A stretch of 64,000 bases of DNA. It comes from Micropruina sp. (lineage in GTDB: Bacteria > Actinomycetota > Actinomycetes > Propionibacteriales > Propionibacteriaceae). The DNA is taken from contig JADJTO010000012.1 of the NCBI GenBank assembly GCA_016711105.1, positions 34,266-98,265 of the forward strand, in the 5' to 3' direction. A program made the translations under genes and the position numbers. The notes under the pieces are model-generated. The model worked only from the letters and a program-made list of their open reading frames with translations. It was not told the origin of the DNA and searched no databases. Shown in pieces: positions 57,938 to 64,000 of the stretch; position 1 is the stretch's first letter; every line of letters begins with the position of its first letter.

Positions 57938-58590
57938 GCCCGTCGGTAAGCCCGCTGGCTGTCACTGATCTTCGCTTCCGCTACGCCAAGGGCGGGCAGG
58001 AACTGTTCGACGGCTTGAGCCACACGTTCGCTCCGTCGGCGTTGACTGCGCTCACCGGCCCCTCCGGGCGAGGGAAGTCGACGCTGCTGTACGTGCTCGG
58101 GTTGTTGTTGACCCCCTCGTCGGGGCACGTTTTGGTGGACGGCGTGAATGTCGCGGACGCCAGCGATGCGGAGCGGTCGCGGTTGCGGGCGACACGGGTG
58201 GGGTTCGTCTTCCAGGACTCCGAGTTGGATCCGGCACGCACCATCGTCGACGCGGTGATCGAGCCGGGCCTGTACGCGGGGGGTCGTGTGGTCGGGCTGC
58301 GCGGGCGGGCGTATGAGTTGTTGGAGCAGTTCGGATTGGCGGATCGGGCCGATCACCGCCCGGGCCAGATCTCGGGTGGGCAGGCGCAACGGGTCGCGGT
58401 GTGTCGGGCGTTGCTGAACGATCCTGCCATCGTGCTCGCCGACGAACCCACCGGCAACCTCGATCGCGGCAACGCTGAGCGGGTGCTCGAGGCGCTCACC
58501 TCCGCGGCGAAGGATCACGCCAAGACCGTGGTGATCGCGACCCACGATCCGTTCGTGCTGAGCTACTGCGATCAGCGGGTCGAGCTATGA
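57934..58590 (+). CDS. ABC transporter ATP-binding protein, MacB/LolD type
   Basis: 218 residues. Walker A is GPSGRGKST, the Q-loop is VFQDSELDP, the signature is ISGGQAQRV, Walker B is IVLADEPTGNLD and the switch histidine is in VIATHDPF. All key residues are present. The gene overlaps both neighbours by ATGA junctions, forming adaptor-ATPase-permease. Such tripartite units export peptides, lipoproteins or drugs, or act in mechanotransmission. Confidence 0.92.
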   Translation: MSPSVSPLAVTDLRFRYAKGGQELFDGLSHTFAPSALTALTGPSGRGKSTLLYVLGLLLTPSSGHVLVDGVNVADASDAERSRLRATRVGFVFQDSELDPARTIVDAVIEPGLYAGGRVVGLRGRAYELLEQFGLADRADHRPGQISGGQAQRVAVCRALLNDPAIVLADEPTGNLDRGNAERVLEALTSAAKDHAKTVVIATHDPFVLSYCDQRVEL

Positions 58591-59678
58591 GACTTCGGGC
58601 GCTCTGGCGTGAGGCGACCGCGTCCGGGTGGGCGGCGAAAGTGCCCACCCTGCTGGTGGCCCTGGTGGTCGCGGCGATGTGCTTCGTCGCGCTGACCACC
58701 GTCGGCACGACCGCCGCAAACGAGGCCCAGGTCCAGGCCAAGCTCGAAGCGGCAGGCGCGCGGCGGCTGTCCGTCACTGACAGCCGCGACCAGGGGTTCA
58801 TCAATACGCGCACGCTGAGTATCACCGCTGGGCTGAGCAGCGTCGAGACCGCCGTCGCGATCGGCCTGCCACGCGACGTCACGAACGGGCGCACCGGCCA
58901 AGGCGGCGAACGGGTCGCCGCCTGGCCGGTGCAGGGCGACCTGACCAAGGTGTTCCAGCTTGTACGCGGACGCATGCCACGACCAGGAGAAGCGGTCGTG
59001 TCGTCCACTGCGCTGCGCAAGCTCGGCCTCGCCGAACCGGTCGGATACGTCGCCACAGACAGTAAAGAGCAGTACCCCATCGTGGGCGCATTCCTAGCGA
59101 TCGCGCCGTTCGCCGACCTGGGCGAATCGATCATCCTCAACGCAGCCGACCAGCCTCAGGCCCGCGAACTCCGGGTCGTGATCGCCACCATCGCCGACGT
59201 GCGCCCAACGCAGAACTCGATCCTGACGATCCTGGCGCCCGCCGACCCGCAAGGCGTCTACATCGAGTCACCGTCCGGGCTGGCCGACACCGCCCAAGAA
59301 CTCGGCGGCCAACTCGCCGGGTTCGGCCGTTCCCTGCTGCTGCTGATCCTCGGCGTTGGGGCCTTCTTCGTGGCCACGGTTGTGCTCTCCGACGTGCTCG
59401 TGCGACGACGCGATCTCGGACGGCGGCGCACTCTGGGGATCACGCGCTCCTTCCTCACAGCCCTGGTCACCATTCGCACCATCGGCCCCGCCGCGACCGG
59501 CGCACTCGTGGGCACCGTGACCGCCCTGATCGTCAACGTCAGCACCGGCACACCGATACCGACTGACTTTGCGCAAGCTGTCGGAGTCCTCGCCGTGATC
59601 ACCGCCGCGGCAGCCGCCATCCCACCCGCCTGGTACGCCGCACAACGCGACCCGGTGGACGTCATGCGAACGCCCTAG
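58587..59678 (+). CDS. FtsX/MacB-type ABC permease
   Basis: 363 residues with the family topology. One N-terminal helix (VPTLLVALVVAAMCFVALTT) is followed by a large extracytoplasmic domain of about 190 residues. Three C-terminal helices then follow (LLLLILGVGAFFVATVVLSD, LVTIRTIGPAATGALVGTVT, AVGVLAVITAAAAAIPPAWY), ending with AAQRDPVDVMRTP. It is shorter than E. coli MacB, which carries its ATPase in the same chain. Last gene of the exporter operon. Confidence 0.88.
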   Translation: MRLRALWREATASGWAAKVPTLLVALVVAAMCFVALTTVGTTAANEAQVQAKLEAAGARRLSVTDSRDQGFINTRTLSITAGLSSVETAVAIGLPRDVTNGRTGQGGERVAAWPVQGDLTKVFQLVRGRMPRPGEAVVSSTALRKLGLAEPVGYVATDSKEQYPIVGAFLAIAPFADLGESIILNAADQPQARELRVVIATIADVRPTQNSILTILAPADPQGVYIESPSGLADTAQELGGQLAGFGRSLLLLILGVGAFFVATVVLSDVLVRRRDLGRRRTLGITRSFLTALVTIRTIGPAATGALVGTVTALIVNVSTGTPIPTDFAQAVGVLAVITAAAAAIPPAWYAAQRDPVDVMRTP

Positions 59679-59842
59679 CCGTAGTGGCAGACCGCGCAGC
59701 AGTGCGGCGGGGTGGCCGAGTGCAGCCCAACCCATTGACGAGCGCGAGCTTCCCGACGCATGAGTCAGCGACCATCTCACCCCCGAGGCGCCCCTCCACT
59801 CGGACTCTGCGGTCGCCCGTGCGTTGCCCGTCGGCAGCACTT

Positions 59843-60528
59843 CTAGCCCAGCTCGAACATGGCGCGTGTGGGCGGCAACTGAGGGCAGACAGCCTGCACT
59901 TCGGCTGGGACTTCCGCGTTTGTGGGTAGAGACCCATAGCCCGTTCGTCGCGACGAAGGTCTCCCCGGGTCGGCAAGGGGTGGTCAGGTGCGATGCCGAA
60001 GCGGGCCAAGCACGGGATCCCGTAGTCCTTGAAGTAGGTCCACACAGCAACATACATCTGCTGGGTCGGCTGGATCATGAAACGGGGATCGATGCTGAAG
60101 CGGGCCATGCAGTCGTACTGGGCGAGCTTCTGCGCCGAGCGCTGCCCCTCCTCGACCTCCGTTTGCAGATGGCCGTTCGGGACCGCTTTCGCCGTCCACC
60201 CAGAGTCCCGCAAGCAGGCGCTCACCGGGACCGCCTGATCGTCGGGGAGCGTCCAGCGTTCGAGTGGTGGGGTGCGCGTCGGCTTGATCCTGTGCAACGT
60301 GGCGAACTCCTGGAGATCTGCGAGCCGTCGGCTCGCCCGCTCCTCATCGGTCATCGTCGGAACGGCTATCGGCGAGGGCGGCTTCCAGGCCATCGGATCC
60401 CACACGGTCGGCGTAGGCGTACCAGGCCCAAAGCCCACCGTGGCGCAACTCACGGTCGTGATTGTGAGGAAGATCGCGGTCAAGACACGCCACACGCGAT
60501 TGGTCACTGGTTGAGTAGAACTTTCCAT
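59843..60528 (-). CDS. Lipoprotein A, copy 2 (frameshifted C-terminus)
   Basis: Close copy of the gene at 54709-55395: same start (MESSTQPVTNRVWRVLTAIF), lipobox TTVSCATVG and body DQAVPVSACLRDSGW through WTYFKDYGIPCLA. Near 59950-59975 the frame is lost. The expected ending ETFVATNGLW and then RAMFELG with a stop at 59843-59845 is present in other frames. The uncorrected frame runs on to 59662 without homology. It is either a decaying duplicate or a base error. Confidence 0.72.
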
Positions 60529-61247
60529 GGGACTTCCGGGCAGGCGGCGAAATCCTCAACCTCCACCAGGTGGTTGGGGTCCTCCTCGATCGGATAGAAC
60601 GTCCAGGCCCCCTGGTCGGCCACATAGGCAGCCAGAGGCGGCAGCGGACTATTCGGCTCAACCCCCCTCGCCCGCAAGCAAGGGATCCCATAGTCACGGT
60701 AGTAGTACCACGTCGCCTCCCACGTCGTCGGCGTCAGGGGGCGGAGCCGTGAGCGGCGAGACGGTGTACTTCGCCGTACACCCGAAATACAGCCAACCCG
60801 AACTTCGTGCTGCTGCCACCTGGAAATCCGAGGACGATCCAACGTAACGGGAAGCGCCATTCGGTTCACCCACGTGCGGAAACCCTCGCCGGTAAGGCAC
60901 GTCGCCAAGACATAGCCAAACTCCCCAGGAAGGACCCAACGGACGAGCCGCGGCAGCGACGTCGTCGCGGGCAGGGCTTCGTCCACCACAGCGCCCTTCA
61001 GCAAGTCGACCCGCCATCGATCCATCTCCCCCGCCGACATGACCCGCGGCACCACAGCAAGAGGCGGTCGCCACGTCGACGCATCCCACTCGGTGAATAT
61101 GGACACAGGCCCACTCACTTCAACGCTCGGGCTGGGCGACGTCGACCCCGTCCCTGACTGTGCGCACGCAGTCACCACAGCCACGGCAACACTGAGAACC
61201 ACGCAGAGCGCGGTGCGGGACAATGCCACGGCCAGCACCTCAGACAT
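60504..61247 (-). CDS. Lipoprotein B, copy 2 (internally frameshifted)
   Basis: Duplicate of 55371-56096. The ends match well: lipobox VVTACAQSGTG and TEWDASTWRPPLAVVPRV at the start, YYYRDYGIPCLRARGVEPNS to the stop at the end. Between about 60740 and 60890 the chain is out of frame (FRTWVNRMALPVTLDRPRIS in place of FPHVGEPNGASRYVGSSSDF). Two compensating shifts keep the gene open. It overlaps lipoprotein A copy 2 by the same 25 bases as in copy 1. Confidence 0.72.
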   Translation of the reverse strand: MSEVLAVALSRTALCVVLSVAVAVVTACAQSGTGSTSPSPSVEVSGPVSIFTEWDASTWRPPLAVVPRVMSAGEMDRWRVDLLKGAVVDEALPATTSLPRLVRWVLPGEFGYVLATCLTGEGFRTWVNRMALPVTLDRPRISRWQQHEVRVGCISGVRRSTPSRRSRLRPLTPTTWEATWYYYRDYGIPCLRARGVEPNSPLPPLAAYVADQGAWTFYPIEEDPNHLVEVEDFAACPEVPWKVLLNQ

Positions 61248-61410
61248 CGGGTGCGAGCGCGGTTATCGGGGCACTCCCGGGCAGATGCTCCCAGCATCCT
61301 TGCCCGAACTGCAGGTTGGGCCCGAACTGCAGATCGGCTGAAGGCGCAGCGAGCACTCGGGCCGCAGTGAAAGCGCCGAGGAGCTTGCTGGAAGAGTCGC
61401 GGTAGCCCAT
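61240..61410 (-). pseudogene. Shortened copy of the small secreted protein gene
   Basis: A 56-residue open frame from ATG 61410, with GGAG upstream and a promoter like that of copy 1. Its start (MGYRDSSSKLLGAFTAARVL) echoes copy 1 (MNFHKSSLKIAATMAT). It then jumps to SADLQFGPNLQFGQGCW, which echoes the copy 1 ending SANLQFGRGFCA, with the LQFG part doubled. The signal peptide core and the Tyr-rich middle are missing, so it is probably not secreted as such. Confidence 0.5.
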
Positions 61411-61439
61411 TGCTCATCTCCAAACGTGGCGGTGTACCC

Positions 61440-61468
61440 AAACTATGTCTACCCAAACTACGGGTCAA
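61440..61468 (-). promoter_or_regulatory. Promoter of module copy 2
   Basis: TTGACC at 61463-61468, a 17-base spacer and TAGTTT at 61440-61445 on the minus strand. The spacer (CGTAGTTTGGGTAGACA) differs from copy 1 at only a few positions, so the promoter was duplicated with the genes. Confidence 0.7.
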
Positions 61469-61497
61469 GAATTGGGCTCCTCTCGCGACACCGCAAG

Positions 61498-61854
61498 TCA
61501 GCCGTGGAAGTGGTCGAACTCCGCCAGCCTGACTCGGCTGTCACGACGTTGAAGCATGCGGCGCATCACGGGGGCAAGCGCAGGGACGCCCGCATCGTTG
61601 CCGTCGCAGCCGACAAGCCAGTCAAGCTCCGCGGACGTTTCCGGCCCCCGCCGAAGAGCAATCGAATAGGTGCCCGACGGGCTCGCTTTGCGCTGCGCCC
61701 AGTCAATCGCTTGCAGAATGTCCGCACCAACAAGATCAAAGGTGTCTGCGCTCCCGCCGGGGGCATCCGTACCGGATTCGAATAGGTAGACGCGAAACAC
61801 TGCCTCGTGGTTCTCGGAAACGGCAGAAGCCTCGTTGACTCGGGTCGCGCGCAC
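61498..61854 (-). CDS. Hypothetical protein
   Basis: 118 residues from GTG 61854, which has GGAG upstream. The sequence reads as a compact alpha/beta protein: HEAVFRVYLFESGTDAPGGS, FDLVGADILQAIDWAQRKAS, TYSIALRRGPETSAELDWLV. There is no signal peptide or membrane segment. A longer open frame to 62043 has no coding character. I do not recognise the family. It lies upstream of module copy 2 in the same direction. Confidence 0.5.
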   Translation of the reverse strand: MRATRVNEASAVSENHEAVFRVYLFESGTDAPGGSADTFDLVGADILQAIDWAQRKASPSGTYSIALRRGPETSAELDWLVGCDGNDAGVPALAPVMRRMLQRRDSRVRLAEFDHFHG

Positions 61855-62070
61855 AGGAAGCTCCAGGTGTCGAATAAATTTAGCTGCGCTATTGCAACAC
61901 GTCACGCAGCCACACGCCAATACCCTGCCGAGAACCTGCTGCCGCACAATCCCACCTAAACGGCCATCCCTGTCACGCTCACGCCGGTCGCGGTAGCGTG
62001 GCACTGGTGAGTGCTCTCGTCGAGCACCGGCGCCCGCTGACAAAGCGAGTGCCCCGCCGACGTCGAGGAG

Positions 62071-64000
62071 GTGGGGTGGGTGTCCCCGTCCTCGAGGACC
62101 AAACCCTGGCAGTTGCGCTCGGGCAAGCCCTGGGCCGAGCGGACGAGTATTCGCGCGGAACTGTTCAACGACCAGCGCTTAGAACAGCACGCGGTCAGCC
62201 TCGCCGATATTCAAATGGTGGTGCGCGACTCAACCCCGGTGGTCTCGTTGCTGAAGCGGATCGGGCAGAACCATCGCGCGCTCGTCCGCTGTTATCGGAC
62301 GATCCTCGCCGACATCGAAGCCGACCGCTCGATCACCCCGGCCGCGGAATGGCTGGTCGACAACTTCCACACCATCGAGCAGAACATCCGCCAGGTGCAC
62401 CAAGACCTGCCCCGCGGTTACTTCAAACAGCTACCGAAACTCGGGCCTGGTTTCCTGGAAGGGCATCCACGCATCTTCGGGCTCATCTGGGGCTACATCG
62501 CCCACACCGACAGCCTGGTCGACCCAGAACAGTTGGGTCGCTACGTCAGTGCCCACGAAAGCCGCAAGGCGCTCACTCTCGGTGAGCTGTGGGCGGTACC
62601 GATCAATCTGCGGATCATCCTGATCGAGAACGTCCGCCGCGTCTCGAGTCGATCGTGATCGCGGCCCAGCACCGCCGGAGACGACCAGGTCACCGACCGG
62701 CTCCTCGGCATGGACGGCTCGACGCCGAAACGCTGGACGCGGTGCTGCCCGACCGGGCCGGGTTCCACCCTGGCCGCGCCTATGCCGTGCAACTGATCCG
62801 GCGCCTCACCCACCAACCCGCTGAGCAGGCGCTGGCCTGGGTGCACGCCGAACTACTGGCCCAGGGGCTCGACCCCGAGGACGCGATCCAGGAGGAGCAC
62901 CAAACCCAGGCTCGCACCACCGTCACACTTCCACGCCAACAATGACGGCGAGGTGTACTTCGCCGCGGTCACCGACTGGGAGGACAGCCCCACCGAGCAC
63001 CGCGACGACGACGAAGCTCTCCTCCTGGCCGCCCAGGCCGGCATCCGCGAACTCAACCAACGCCACGGGGATCGGTTCTTCCTCTTCCACCGCAGCCGTC
63101 GACACAACCCGGCCGAAGGCGTGTGGATGGGCTGGGAACGCAAACGCGGCAAGCTTGAGGAGCTGAACCACGTCCTGCGCGGTCGCCGGGAGATCACCAG
63201 CTTCAGCACTATCGAGGGCCGCCTCCCGGGGCCGTTCCGCTACGTGATCACCCTGGACTCCGACACGCTGTTGCCCCAGTTCGGCGGCCAAGCGGCTGGT
63301 GGCCAAGCTCGCCCACCCGCTCAACCAGGCACGTTTCGAGCCGGGCACGACGCGAGTGGCCCGGGGCTACTCCATTTTGGCACGGGTCACGCTGCGTGCT
63401 TGCCGCTGCAGAAGACACCTCGTTCTTCCAGTCGGTCTACACCACCAAGCAGGGCTCGGCCCCTATGCGTTCACCATTTCCGACGTCTATCGGTACCTCT
63501 TCGACGAAGGCTCCTTCATAAGCAAGGGCATCTACGACCTCGATACTTTCTTGAGCGCTCTCGATCGGATCGGAGAACGCCGTCCTCAGCCATGACTTCC
63601 TGCTGGAGGCAATTACGCCCGCTCCGGGCTGGTCACGGACGTAGCGATCGTCGAGAACACCCACGTCCTACGAGGTAGCGTCCTCGCGCACCCATCCGCT
63701 GGACCCGCGGCGACTGGCGGCTCCTGCCCTGGATCCTGGGACGGCACGACGGAGAAACCAGCGCCCTGGGCGTGGCAGAAGATCGCTGATGACCTGCGAC
63801 GGTCGCCCGCTTCCAGTGTTGCTGGTCGGCAGCATGCTGGTGGCCTTGAGCGCTGCTGCTCCAGTCCGGGCTGCCTGGTCTGGTTCCTGCTCGTCAGCGC
63901 CTCGCTTCCTTCACTCGCCGTTGCAGTTCGCCGCCGTTCATTGCGGCGCAAGGCGTCCTCCCAGCGCAGCCAGTTTCTGGCGCTTGGCAGGGACATCTTC
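62071..64000 (+). pseudogene. Cyclic beta-1,2-glucan synthetase-like gene (NdvB type), many frameshifts, runs off the right edge
   Basis: From GTG 62071 the chain matches the N-terminal part of NdvB/GT84 enzymes: RLEQHAVSLADIQMVV, ITPAAEWLVDNFHTIEQNIR, YFKQLPKLGPGFLEGHPRIF, ALTLGELWAVPINLRIILIE. It continues in other frames with DDEALLLAAQAGIRELNQRH, EGVWMGWERKRGKLEELNHV and FRYVITLDSDTLLP, the glycosyltransferase core. Last come YAFTISDVYRYLFDEGSFIS and, near 63680, RGDWRLLPWILGRHDGE-like sequence. At least six frame changes occur within 1.9 kb, more than anywhere except leuS. The gene is either a true pseudogene or lies in poor-quality sequence. The enzyme would polymerise and cyclise glucose at the membrane. 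Confidence 0.75.

Overview
The window is high-GC DNA from an actinobacterium. A SARP/BTAD-type regulator, DUF4192 and DUF5995 proteins, an Excalibur-domain lipoprotein, TreY and dense ATGA-coupled operons all support this. The order Propionibacteriales is plausible but cannot be proven from the sequence. Many genes, including leuS which should be essential, need one or more single-base frame corrections, often at short G or C runs. I therefore read most frameshifts as uncorrected sequence errors and annotate the merged genes. The exceptions, where real decay or deletion is likely, are flagged.

Layout. 0-12 kb holds ordinary genes: the start of an ECF sigma factor running off the left edge, leuS, a VIT1/CCC1-type transporter, a DUF4192 protein, a membrane-anchored protein, a glycosyltransferase with an internal deletion, a DMT-family transporter, an ECF sigma factor coupled to an O6-alkylguanine repair protein, an Old Yellow Enzyme homologue, and a secreted M23 peptidase. 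A SARP-type regulator follows at 11.7 kb.

12.4-42.0 kb is the main feature: an extracellular contractile injection system (eCIS) encoded as 19 consecutive minus-strand genes with very short gaps or overlaps. In transcription order they are an unknown protein, sheath, inner tube, a Cys-pair protein, a proline-rich protein, a DUF4255 cap-like protein, an AAA+ ATPase, a small protein, an Afp7-like CIS_tube protein, a LysM protein, a spike split into gpD-like and gpV-like genes, a PAAR-like tip, a gp25-like wedge, two large baseplate proteins, a tail-protein-I/beta-solenoid protein, a beta-helix protein, and a giant protein of about 2,590 residues. The giant protein has an N-terminal DUF4157 HELAH motif and a long AsmA-like beta-rich body. 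There is no capsid, terminase, integrase or lysis gene, so this is not a prophage. Three perfect GGTGACGC repeats at 11-bp spacing lie upstream of the first gene. That is the geometry of SARP operators, and a SARP-type gene lies convergently at the far end of the cluster.

42-54.6 kb has a DUF5995 protein, TreY, a membrane protein, an Excalibur lipoprotein, and a potassium-related group. That group has two large APC-superfamily permeases (one KimA-like) flanking a KdpDE-type two-component system whose KdpD has lost its P-loop lysine. No kdpFABC genes are present.

54.7-61.5 kb is a duplicated three-gene module (small secreted protein, lipoprotein B, lipoprotein A) with matching promoters. The two copies flank a MacAB-like ABC exporter operon. 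Copy 2 is partly decayed. The right edge holds a heavily frameshifted cyclic beta-1,2-glucan synthetase (NdvB-type) gene running out of the window.
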